DNA from: CAIQIA01 sp945861105
GTDB taxonomy: Bacteria; Cyanobacteriota; Cyanobacteriia; PCC-6307; Cyanobiaceae
Length of the DNA stretch: 36,790 nucleotides
NCBI GenBank assembly: GCA_947488815.1
Contig: CANLCC010000022.1
Span: 1 to 36,790 of the forward strand
Direction: 5' to 3'
The position numbers and the translations under genes are program-made. Position 1 is the first letter of the stretch; each line of letters opens with the position of its first letter. This document shows, one piece after another, positions 6,906 to 14,793 of the stretch. The notes under the pieces are model-generated. The model made no database searches, was not told the origin of the DNA, and saw nothing but the letters and a program-made list of their open reading frames with translations.

Positions 6906-7418
6906 ATGCAGGAGGCGCAGGCGCCTGAATCAAGCCTGGTGTCTTCTGAGAATTCTCATCAGATTGACATCCTCGTCGAGCAGCTTCTACTTGCCCTGCA
7001 GCATCTCCCCCAGGCCGCCGCTGCAGACCTAGACCATGACAACCTGCGCCAGCTGGTTGCCCTCCTGCGCACCCACGCAAGCTCCGTCGAGCAGATCTGC
7101 ATCGGCTGTGTGTGCCTCGATGGCGACACCCGAGAGGTGGTCGTTGCCGGCCGGCGCGAGTCGCTCACCCGTCGGGAGTTTGAGCTTCTGCATGCGCTGA
7201 TGCGCCATCCAGGGACCACCCTCAGCCGTGCCCAGCTGCTCAACTGGGTGTGGGGCGATGCCCGCAGGGCCAGCGGCAATCTCGTGGATGTCTACATCCG
7301 CTATCTGCGCAACAAGCTGAAACTCCTGGGGGCAGCCGACTGTCTTGTGACCATCCGTGGTCAGGGCTACCAGCTGCAGCCCCAGGCTGCCCCCAGACCG
7401 CCATCGTCGCGGCGATAA
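6906..7418 (+). CDS. Winged-helix regulator without receiver domain, paralog 3 of 3, with CxxCxC
   Basis: The 170-residue protein has the shared helical region (about 19-60: IDILVEQLLLALQHL, LDHDNLRQLVALLR) and an OmpR/PhoB-type winged helix (about 65-158: SLTRREFELLHALMRHPG, NLVDVYIRYLRNKLKLLG, TIRGQGYQLQP). It is more diverged than copies 1 and 2. Unlike them, it has C65, C68 and C70 at the start of the DNA-binding domain and C146 near its end, which could sense redox state or bind metal (inference). ATG 6906 has GGGGAG 9 nt upstream. It lies 118 bp before ndhF3 on the same strand and is the nearest candidate regulator of the CO2-uptake operon. Confidence 0.85.
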   Translation: MQEAQAPESSLVSSENSHQIDILVEQLLLALQHLPQAAAADLDHDNLRQLVALLRTHASSVEQICIGCVCLDGDTREVVVAGRRESLTRREFELLHALMRHPGTTLSRAQLLNWVWGDARRASGNLVDVYIRYLRNKLKLLGAADCLVTIRGQGYQLQPQAAPRPPSSRR

Positions 7419-7536
7419 GCGCCGCTTCTGGGAGCCATCGGCCATTTCAAAGGCCGCAGACCCTCAACCCCCTGGTGGAGATCCATACACTTCCGCGACA
7501 CGGCTCCGACCGGCGAGCCGTCAATCCACCCTCGCC

Positions 7537-9435
7537 ATGACCGCCTTCCTGCTCCAGACGGCCTGGCTGGTGCCGCTGTACCCCCTGGCAGCTGCCCTCC
7601 TGTCCCTCCTCTGGTCCCCGGGGCTCATCACCCGCACCGGCCCCCGCCCCTGCGGCTACCTCAACCTGTCGATGGTGACGGTGGCCTTCCTCCACAGCAC
7701 CCTGGCCCTGGTGGCCCTGCACGCCAACGCCAGCGCGGGCGAAGGAATGCTGTATCAACCGGTGCGCTTCGGCTGGACCTGGCTGCACACCGCCGGTCTT
7801 TCCATCGGTTTCGATGGCGTGATCACCGAGCCGGCCCTGATTGCGATGACCGTGGTCACCGGCCTGCATGTGCTGGTGCAGATCTACAGCATCGGTTACC
7901 TCGAGATGGACTGGGGCTGGCCCCGCTTCTTCGGTTCCCTCAGCTTTTTCGAAGCGGGATTGTGCGCCCTTGTGCTCACCGATTCGCTGTTCTTCAGTTA
8001 CGTCATTCTTGAACTGCTCACCCTCGGCACCTATCTGATCGTGGGCACCTGGTACAACCAGCCCCTGGTGGTCAAAGGGGCCCGCGATGCGTTCCTCACC
8101 AAGCGCATCGGCGACCTCATCCTGCTTGCGGGTGTGATCGCCCTGCTGCCCCTCACCGGCACCTGGAATTTCCATGGCCTTGCCGCCTGGGCCGCCGACC
8201 ATGCCGCCGACAGCACACGGCCCGCCTGGCTGCCATGGATCCTGCTGGCCCTCATCGCCGGTCCGATGGGCAAATGCGCCCAGATCCCCCTGCATCTCTG
8301 GCTCGACGAGGCCATGGAGAGTCCCCTGCCCTCGACGGTGCTGCGCAACTCGGTGGTGGTGGTGGGTGGTGCCTGGGTGCTGCTGCGCCTGCAACCACTG
8401 CTCAGCCTCTGCCCGGTGGTGGGCTCGGTGCTCGTGGTGATCGGTGGCACCACCGCAGTGGTCGGGTCGCTCATCGCCCTGGCCCAGATCGATGTCAAAC
8501 GGGCCCTGTCGTTTCTCGTGAGCAGCTGGCTCGGTCTGTTGTTTCTGGCCGTGGGCCTCGGAGACACCGTCGTGGCCGATCACCTGCTGCTGGTGTACCC
8601 GCTGCCGATGGCGGTGATGCTGATGGCGGTGGGCGCAATCATCGTCACCAACGTCACCCAGGACCTGACGCAGCTGGGGGGCCTGTGGGGCCGTCGGCCG
8701 CTGATGGGCCTGGCGTTCCTCTCCGGTGCCGCGGGTCTGATGGCGCTGCCGCCCTTCGGAGGCTTCGCTGCCCAGCGGGAACTGCTGGCCCTGACGGCCA
8801 CCAGTGGTCAGCCCCTGCTGCTCGGAGGCCTGGTGCTGCTCACCAATGCCCTGCTGAGTGCCGGACTGGTGCGGATCTTCGGCTCCATCTGGGCCGGACG
8901 GCCCACCACGTTCACCGCACGTTCACCCGAGGTGCTGTGGCTGATGGCCCTGCCGACCCTGCTGCTGATGGGGTTGGTGCTGCACCTGCCGCAACTGCTG
9001 GTGCGCAACGGCATCGTGGGTCTCACCCCCATCCCCGGCTGGGGTCCCCAGGCCCTGCCGCTGCTGCTGTCAACCCTGCTGGGCGGTGGACTGTCGGCGG
9101 TCTTCTACCTCAGGCCCCATCCCCTGGCCCACCTGCCGGCTGCCCTGGGGGGCCTGCAGGACTGGCTGGCCCATGACCTGCAGACCGAACGCTTCTATCA
9201 CCGCACGGTGGTGCGCCTGGTGGTGGGTCTGTCGCGGCTCAGCGCCTGGTCAGACGAGCGGCTGGTGGATGGCTTCAGCGGCGCCAGCGGCGCTGCGGCC
9301 CTCGCCGGCGCCCGCCGGCTGAGCCTCACCACCTCAGGTCGATCCCAGGTCTATGCCCTCACCCTGCTGCTCGGCGTTCTGGCCATGGCGGCCTGGATGC
9401 TCAACGGTTCCCTTCCCCTGCCGCTGTTCCGCTGA
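7537..9435 (+). CDS. ndhF3: NDH-1 subunit NdhF3 (CO2-uptake complex)
   Basis: The 632-residue, strongly hydrophobic protein is an NdhF/NuoL-type proton-pumping antiporter subunit. Landmarks are YSIGYLEMDWGWPRFFGSLS, ELLTLGTYLIVGTWYNQP, the conserved KGARDAFLTKRIGDLILLAG, and MGKCAQIPLHLWLDEAMESP. It should form the distal membrane arm of the specialised thylakoid NDH-1 complex that couples cyclic electron flow to CO2 hydration. The F3 rather than F4 class is inferred from the order F-D-cupA-cupS. ATG 7537 has no clear ribosome site; the 118-bp upstream gap holds an imperfect GC-rich inverted repeat (7501-7520) and nothing else I can call. It overlaps ndhD3 (TGATG). Confidence 0.92.
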   Translation: MTAFLLQTAWLVPLYPLAAALLSLLWSPGLITRTGPRPCGYLNLSMVTVAFLHSTLALVALHANASAGEGMLYQPVRFGWTWLHTAGLSIGFDGVITEPALIAMTVVTGLHVLVQIYSIGYLEMDWGWPRFFGSLSFFEAGLCALVLTDSLFFSYVILELLTLGTYLIVGTWYNQPLVVKGARDAFLTKRIGDLILLAGVIALLPLTGTWNFHGLAAWAADHAADSTRPAWLPWILLALIAGPMGKCAQIPLHLWLDEAMESPLPSTVLRNSVVVVGGAWVLLRLQPLLSLCPVVGSVLVVIGGTTAVVGSLIALAQIDVKRALSFLVSSWLGLLFLAVGLGDTVVADHLLLVYPLPMAVMLMAVGAIIVTNVTQDLTQLGGLWGRRPLMGLAFLSGAAGLMALPPFGGFAAQRELLALTATSGQPLLLGGLVLLTNALLSAGLVRIFGSIWAGRPTTFTARSPEVLWLMALPTLLLMGLVLHLPQLLVRNGIVGLTPIPGWGPQALPLLLSTLLGGGLSAVFYLRPHPLAHLPAALGGLQDWLAHDLQTERFYHRTVVRLVVGLSRLSAWSDERLVDGFSGASGAAALAGARRLSLTTSGRSQVYALTLLLGVLAMAAWMLNGSLPLPLFR

Positions 9436-10877
9436 TGTCTGCGCTGCTGCTGCTGCTGCCGGGGCTGCCCCTGGTCGCCGCCCTCACCCTGCCCCTGCTG
9501 CCCGAGACCCGCACCCGGGCCGCGGTCCCCTGCGGTGCCATCGCTGCCGCCCTGCAGCTTCTGGCCACCCTGCTGGCCTGGCGCCTGGCCCCTGCCGATC
9601 TCAACCTGCCCTGGCTGCCGTCCCTGGGACTGCAGCTGCAGCTGGGTCTTGATGGCCTCTCGCTGCCCCTCTGTCTGCTGGCGGCCCTGATCAGTGGCCT
9701 GGCGATCCTGACCACCCCCGGCGACCAGCCGCGGCTGCGCCTGTTCGTGCCCTTGCTGCTGGCCTGCGATGGCGGGGTGACCAGCGCGTTTCTGGCCCGC
9801 AATGCCCTTCTGTTCGTGCTGGCGTTCGAGCTGGTGCTCATTCCCACCACCCTGCTGGTGGCCATCTGGGGCGGGCCGCGACGGGCCGGTGCCGCCATCC
9901 GCTACCTCCTCTATGGGGCCCTCTCGGGATTGACCCTGCTGGCGGCGATGCTGGCCCTGGGCTGGGCCGGTGGCACCGCCGCCTTCGACTTCGACAGCCT
10001 CTCCTCCCTGCAGCTCAGCCCCGCCAGTCAGCGCTGGATCCTCGCCCTGCTGCTGCTCGCCTTCGGTCTGAAGCTGCCGATCGTGCCGTTGCACGGCTGG
10101 CAGCCCCTCACCTACAGCCAGGCCCCCACTCCAGTGGTGATGCTGCTGGCGGGCACCATTTCAAAACTCGGCGCCTACGGATTGCTGCGGTTCGGGGTGG
10201 CGCTGCTGCCTGAGGCGTGGGCCGCCTGGTCCCCCTGGATCGCCGCGGTCGGTGCGTTCAGTGCCGTCTATGGAGCCCTCAATGCCATTGCCCAGACCGA
10301 TCTGCGGCGCCTGATGGCCTACAGCTCCCTCGGTCACATGGGCCTGCTGCTGCTGGCCCTGGCGGCCGCCACTCCCCTCAGCCTGCAGGGGGCCGTGGCC
10401 CAGGTGCTGGCCCATGGCCTGGTTGTGGCTCTGCTCTTCGCCTGCGCCGGGCTGATTGAACGCAAGACCGGCACCACCGCCATCGCCGACCTGTCGGGCC
10501 TGCTCAATCCCCTGCGGGGCCTGCCCTTCACCCTCGGACTGCTGCTGCTGGCCCTCATGGCCGCTGCCGGCATTCCCGGACTGGCGGCCTTCCCCGCCGA
10601 GCTGATGGTGTTCGAAGGCAGCTGGGTGCGTTTCCCCGTGGCCACCCTCATCGCCCTCGGCGCCTCGGGCCTCACGGCCGTGTACGCCGTGCGTCTGTTC
10701 AACCGCGTGGGCTTCGGCCGCCTGGACAATGCCCGCGCCAACTGGCCCGGCACCAGCTGGTCCGAACGACTGCCGGCCCTGACCCTTGCCCTGCTGGTGA
10801 TCGGGGTGGGCCTCTGGCCCACGGCCCTCACCGGCTGGAGCGAAGCCTTCACCGCCCACATCGCCCTGCCGTCATGA
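9435..10877 (+). CDS. ndhD3: NDH-1 subunit NdhD3 (CO2-uptake complex)
   Basis: The 480-residue membrane protein is an NdhD/NuoM-type antiporter subunit with about 14 predicted helices. It contains LGLDGLSLPLCLLAAL, FELVLIPTTLLVAIWGG, LLAFGLKLPIVPLHGWQPL with the conserved lysine and histidine, and TDLRRLMAYSSLGHMGLLLL. It sits between NdhF3 and the core of the membrane arm in the NDH-1MS complex. It starts one base into the ndhF3 stop codon and overlaps cupA by 4 nt, so the genes are surely one transcription unit. Confidence 0.93.
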   Translation: MSALLLLLPGLPLVAALTLPLLPETRTRAAVPCGAIAAALQLLATLLAWRLAPADLNLPWLPSLGLQLQLGLDGLSLPLCLLAALISGLAILTTPGDQPRLRLFVPLLLACDGGVTSAFLARNALLFVLAFELVLIPTTLLVAIWGGPRRAGAAIRYLLYGALSGLTLLAAMLALGWAGGTAAFDFDSLSSLQLSPASQRWILALLLLAFGLKLPIVPLHGWQPLTYSQAPTPVVMLLAGTISKLGAYGLLRFGVALLPEAWAAWSPWIAAVGAFSAVYGALNAIAQTDLRRLMAYSSLGHMGLLLLALAAATPLSLQGAVAQVLAHGLVVALLFACAGLIERKTGTTAIADLSGLLNPLRGLPFTLGLLLLALMAAAGIPGLAAFPAELMVFEGSWVRFPVATLIALGASGLTAVYAVRLFNRVGFGRLDNARANWPGTSWSERLPALTLALLVIGVGLWPTALTGWSEAFTAHIALPS

Positions 10878-12151
10878 CCGCCACCACCACCACCCCCTCC
10901 CAGCACCGCTGGGCCGATGTGATTCATCGGCTGGAAGCCGGCGGGTCGATGCTTCCAGACACACCCGAGAACCTGATGCAGATCATCGGCATCTACAAGG
11001 CCTACGCCGTGCCGATGGACTTTTACTGGCGTGATTTGCTGTACATCGCCGAACGGGTTTTTCTCAATCCCCTGCCGGCTTTCAAGTACTTCATCAGCCA
11101 GGAGTACCTGGACCGGCCCAACAGCTACGCCGGCGACCAGTCGCCCCTGAAGATCTGGCGCGGAAGCGAAAAAGCCCATCCAGAGCTGCTGCAGTTCATG
11201 GAGCGGGGCGAGACCAGGGCAATGCCGAAATTGCTGCATCACCTGTGGCATGACCGCATCAACATGGAATTCGCTGAAGCCTGCATGCAGGCGATGCTCT
11301 GGCACCAGGGCATGGGCGGACGCTTCAACGATTACCTGGCCAGCGAGGCCTACCGGGCCAATGCCGACAAGGCCATCCGTGCCTACTTCCGCGGCAATCC
11401 TTTGATGCTGGGGCTCTATCGGCTGTTCCCGGAGATGTTCCTGGAGCAGGTGCGTCAGCTCAGCTACACCGCCAACCTGGGGTTGTTCTGGGAGGTGATG
11501 GCGCCCGTCTTCTTTGAGATGAGCGACATCTACGACGAGGGTGGCTTCCAGGGGGTGCCCGATGCGATGAATTTTCTCGTCAACGGCATCTTTGCCGTGG
11601 CCGGCCGCCCGATCTATCACCACGTCTTCATCGATGGGGAATGCCACGAGATCATTCCCAAGAGCGAGGGTTTCACCTGGCTCTATGAGGCAGCCCTGCC
11701 CTACGTGGAGGCCGTCTTCTACCGCACCTCACCCTTCCGCGGCACCAAGAGCTACAACGCCCAGGCCGGCCAGGTGCCCGTTGACCAGGCCGACTTCCAT
11801 TACGGCATTCTCTACGCCGACGTCTATCCCGTTGGCTCTGCCGGAATCCCGCCGACCCTGCTGATGCAGGACATGCTGCACTTCCTGCCTCCCTACCTCC
11901 AGGACCTGTACCGGCAGCACCGCCGTGGCAGCGACGATCAGCTGATCCAGCTGGGCATCACCTTCCAGCGGTCGATGTACAACGTCACCTCGGCGGTGAT
12001 TCAGGCCCTGCGGGCTGCCCTCTTCTATCCCCTCGACGATCCGGATCCAGAGCATCGCCTGGCCAACCGTCGCTTCTTCGAAGCGCAGATGGACCGCTTC
12101 CTCCGGCCTGAGGCCCGCCTGGGCGACATCCAGAGCCAGGACTACCGCTGA
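10874..12151 (+). CDS. cupA: CO2 hydration protein CupA (ChpY)
   Basis: The 425-residue soluble protein belongs to the cyanobacterial CO2-hydration family (CupA/CupB, also ChpY/ChpX), which docks on NdhF3/NdhD3 and converts CO2 to bicarbonate at the thylakoid surface using a metal ion. A conserved His-rich stretch LLHHLWHDRINMEFAEAC (H122, H123, H126, R128) with WH at 143-144 offers the expected kind of ligands. The length, nearer to CupA than to the shorter CupB, and the following cupS favour the inducible high-affinity class. It overlaps ndhD3 by 4 nt. Family membership is firm; CupA versus CupB is somewhat less so. Confidence 0.88.
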   Translation: MTATTTTPSQHRWADVIHRLEAGGSMLPDTPENLMQIIGIYKAYAVPMDFYWRDLLYIAERVFLNPLPAFKYFISQEYLDRPNSYAGDQSPLKIWRGSEKAHPELLQFMERGETRAMPKLLHHLWHDRINMEFAEACMQAMLWHQGMGGRFNDYLASEAYRANADKAIRAYFRGNPLMLGLYRLFPEMFLEQVRQLSYTANLGLFWEVMAPVFFEMSDIYDEGGFQGVPDAMNFLVNGIFAVAGRPIYHHVFIDGECHEIIPKSEGFTWLYEAALPYVEAVFYRTSPFRGTKSYNAQAGQVPVDQADFHYGILYADVYPVGSAGIPPTLLMQDMLHFLPPYLQDLYRQHRRGSDDQLIQLGITFQRSMYNVTSAVIQALRAALFYPLDDPDPEHRLANRRFFEAQMDRFLRPEARLGDIQSQDYR

Positions 12152-12189
12152 CCTTGCCCCCCGAGGGGCCACCACCCCCATCCAGACCC

Positions 12190-12591
12190 ATGGCCTCGAT
12201 TCTCGACACCGCCCGCAGCGCCGGCTGCTTCCAGACCCTGCTGGCCGCCGTCGAAGCGGCCGGCCTCACCGCCGCCCTCGACAGTCCAGGCCCATTCACG
12301 GTCTTCGCCCCGGTGGATGACGCCTTCGCCGCCCTCCCCCCCGGCTGCGTCGACACCCTGGTGCAGAACCCGCCGCAGCTGGCCCGCATCCTCAAGTACC
12401 ACGTGCTCGCCGGTGCCCACCCCCGGGAACGACTGGTGGCCCAGGACGCCTGGGACAGCCTCGAGGGAGCCCCTGTGCCGATCCGGCGGGGCACCCCCTT
12501 CGAGGTCAAGAACGCGACGGTGATCAGCGCCGACGTGACCTGTGACAACGGCGTGGTGCACATCATCGACCGGGTGATCCTGCCGGGGTGA
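12190..12591 (+). CDS. cupS: Fasciclin-domain protein CupS
   Basis: The 133-residue protein is one fasciclin domain: FTVFAPVDDAFAALPPG, ILKYHVLAGAH and the closing GVVHIIDRVILPG. In Synechocystis the fourth gene of the ndhF3-ndhD3-cupA operon, cupS, encodes such a protein and is part of the NDH-1MS complex; the same position here makes this its counterpart. Unlike secreted fasciclin proteins it has no signal peptide. ATG 12190 was chosen over a TTG 12 codons upstream. Its 3' end overlaps the convergent NlpC/P60-like gene by 29 bp. Confidence 0.88.
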   Translation: MASILDTARSAGCFQTLLAAVEAAGLTAALDSPGPFTVFAPVDDAFAALPPGCVDTLVQNPPQLARILKYHVLAGAHPRERLVAQDAWDSLEGAPVPIRRGTPFEVKNATVISADVTCDNGVVHIIDRVILPG

Positions 12592-13285
12592 GCAGCCGAC
12601 CGATGCGCAGCTCCTGGCGGGGCGGCCCCAGCCTCGGGGAGGCTGAACGCAGGCTCCAGGCGTAGGCAATGGGTCGGCCGGCTCCATCCACGGCCAGGGC
12701 GATCGTGCCCCGCCCGGCCCCCCCCTGGGATCCACGCCGGTCCTCCGGTCCGTGGCCCGTGCGGGAGGAATCGATGACCACAAGGGCCAGCCGGCCGGCT
12801 CCGAGCGGCCGCGGCCGTTCCGCCGCCAGCATCAGATGTCCTGTGGCCATCCTCCCCGGGTCGCCCTCCAGCCGTTCGTTCTCCAGGGGAGGCCGCGTGT
12901 AGCGGATCGCCAGCAGGTCTCCGGGCTCGATGGCATCGGCCCGCTTGACCGGTTCGAAGCCATCGGCACGGGAGATGGCCTCGTGGTACCGGGCAGCGGT
13001 GGGGCTGGCTGAGCCCAACCAGCGCCGCAGGTCGGCGGGCCCGAGGCCATAGGCCTGCCGCAACAACGCCGTGACAAAACCGGAGCAGTCACTGCTGTTG
13101 CTGCTGCGATCGGCACCATCCACTCCCCGCCAGGTCAGCCGCGGTGGGGGACCGGCATAACGATTGTCGGCAGGCTGCAGATCCGCCAGCAACCGCTCCG
13201 CCCAGACCAGATGCAGCGGGGTCGAGGCTGGTGCCAGGGCCAGCAAGGACAGGCCCAGAAGCGGCAGCAGGAGCAGACGGGACAC
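12563..13285 (-). CDS. Exported NlpC/P60-like protein, possible polymer or cell-wall hydrolase
   Basis: The 240-residue protein has a signal peptide (LLLLPLLGLSLLALAPAS). An NlpC/P60-like core follows, with DCSGFVTALLRQAYG (Cys67), PGDLLAIRY (121-129) and GHLMLA (His150), in the order expected for a cysteine peptidase. Family members cut cell-wall peptides; the Bacillus PGA hydrolase PgdS is also NlpC/P60. It is the last gene of the capA-hlyD strand, 11 bp after the adaptor gene, so trimming the product of the cap locus is an attractive but unproven role. Similarity was judged from these motifs only, and the overall match is distant. Confidence 0.68.
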   Translation of the reverse strand: MSRLLLLPLLGLSLLALAPASTPLHLVWAERLLADLQPADNRYAGPPPRLTWRGVDGADRSSNSSDCSGFVTALLRQAYGLGPADLRRWLGSASPTAARYHEAISRADGFEPVKRADAIEPGDLLAIRYTRPPLENERLEGDPGRMATGHLMLAAERPRPLGAGRLALVVIDSSRTGHGPEDRRGSQGGAGRGTIALAVDGAGRPIAYAWSLRSASPRLGPPRQELRIGRLLTPAGSPGR

Positions 13286-13296
13286 CGGGATCGGCC

Positions 13297-14793
13297 TCAG
13301 AAGGGAAGCAGCTGCAAGGGGTCGGAACGGTTGGGCAGGACCACCACCGCCGGGGCCCCCCGCAGGGCCGCCAGTCGGCTGAGCTCTTCGGCAGGCGGAT
13401 CGACCAGGGTCAGCTGCACCTGGGCCAGAGCGCCGGGCCGGGAGGGTGGCGTGAGCTCACTGACGGAGGCGATGAAGCGCCGCCGCAAGGCCGGGATCTC
13501 CACCTCGCCCCGCTGGCCCGGCCGCAGCTGCCTGGCGTCGTTGCCGGGAGCGAGGGCCACCACCATCGGCGGCGGCTGATCCCGCTGCAGGATCAGCACG
13601 GTCTCGCGGGGTCGCACCGGGTTGCCGCTGTCCCGGAGAATGCGCACGACCACCCCCCGCAGGGAGGCCCGCACGGTGCCGTAAAGACTGCGGGCCCGAA
13701 GGCTGGCTTCACTGAAGCTGCGCGGCTGATCCGCCGCCAGGCGGCGCTGGCTCTCCTCCTGGCCCCGCAGCCCCCGCAGCCGCTGGTCCAGGGCCGCCAG
13801 GCGTCCCTGCTCCCTCTGGAGACTGCGGCGCAGCTCGGTGGTGCGGCCACTCCGCAGCCGCTCCTGGAAGGCCTGCCGACGGCTGTCCTGGAGGCGGGCG
13901 GTCACCTCGGCGAGGCGGATGGCCGTGCCGTCCACGTCATCGGCGGTGACGGCCCCTTCGCGCAGCAGCTGGCGGCGACGCAGCAGCACCTGCTGCTGCG
14001 TGCGCTCCTGGCTCGCCAGGGCGGCCATCGCCACGGCAGCGCCGGCCGGGTCGCTGGCCCGCTGCTCCAGAAGGCTCTGGGCCAGACGATCCTGCAGCTC
14101 GAGCACCCGCAGTTCCGCCTGACGCAGGCGGTTGTCAACGTTGTCGATGTCGCGGCTGAGGGCCCGGTCGAGCAGGTCCTGATCAAGCCGTGGATCGGGC
14201 TGCAGCGTGAACAGGGGCTGACCTGGGGCCACGGCGGCCCCCTCGGCGACAAACAGCTGACCCACCAGGCCCTGGCGGGGGGCCGCCACCGCTTCGAGGA
14301 TCGGCTGCACCGGCCCCGGGGGACGGCCCACCACCGCCTGGTCCAGCCGCAGGCTCGTGGCCGAACGCAGCACCTGCTGGGCCAGCCACGGCAGGGGAGC
14401 CACCAGCAGAAGCAGCAGCGGCAACCAGCGGGGGGAGGGGGGCCGTGGCTGCGTCGGTGGTGCCGCCAGGCTCACCAGGCCCGCGTCCACCGCATGGGCC
14501 AGCTGCTGCAGCACCGACCGGTCCTGGGGCTGCAGCGGTTCGAGGCGGCAGATCCGTCCGGGGCCTGATGCGGGTGATGCCAGCACCACCAGCAGAACCC
14601 CCAGCGGCGCGAACGGCAGCGTCGGCACGGGGGAGGCCAGCATCAGTTCAGCCCGCAGGCAGTCACCGGCCTCAAGGCGACGGCCCCGGGCCAGCAACCG
14701 CAGCTGATCAGCCTGAAAGGCCAGCAAGGGCAGCCGCTGCCCGTCGACGCAGAGTTCCAGCGCCGGAGCTGGCGTCAGGGCCAGGGCCGTCAT
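13297..14793 (-). CDS. HlyD-type membrane fusion protein with an extra N-terminal domain (Alg44-like plan)
   Basis: The 498-residue protein has a cytosolic region of about 115 residues, one membrane helix (about 122-138, WLPLLLLLVAPLPWL), a lipoyl-like half (164-197, GLVGQLFVAEGAAVAPGQPL), a long coiled coil rich in Leu, Arg and Gln (about 203-360), and the second half with LRGVVVRILRDSGNPVRP. This is the periplasmic adaptor of tripartite export systems. The N-terminal domain resembles a degenerate PilZ domain in size and place, as in Alg44 of alginate synthesis, but I see no RxxxR c-di-GMP motif. It starts 4 nt inside the end of capA, so it is co-translated with the cap locus and may help export its polymer. 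Confidence 0.8.
   Translation of the reverse strand: MTALALTPAPALELCVDGQRLPLLAFQADQLRLLARGRRLEAGDCLRAELMLASPVPTLPFAPLGVLLVVLASPASGPGRICRLEPLQPQDRSVLQQLAHAVDAGLVSLAAPPTQPRPPSPRWLPLLLLLVAPLPWLAQQVLRSATSLRLDQAVVGRPPGPVQPILEAVAAPRQGLVGQLFVAEGAAVAPGQPLFTLQPDPRLDQDLLDRALSRDIDNVDNRLRQAELRVLELQDRLAQSLLEQRASDPAGAAVAMAALASQERTQQQVLLRRRQLLREGAVTADDVDGTAIRLAEVTARLQDSRRQAFQERLRSGRTTELRRSLQREQGRLAALDQRLRGLRGQEESQRRLAADQPRSFSEASLRARSLYGTVRASLRGVVVRILRDSGNPVRPRETVLILQRDQPPPMVVALAPGNDARQLRPGQRGEVEIPALRRRFIASVSELTPPSRPGALAQVQLTLVDPPAEELSRLAALRGAPAVVVLPNRSDPLQLLPF

Noticed and set aside
7449..7520. Possible operator repeats before ndhF3 (GGCC-N8-GGCC and CGGCTC-N8-GAGCCG)
   Set aside because: Short GC-only arms are common by chance here, and neither matches the TGCATCTTTTGCA element; not called as sites.
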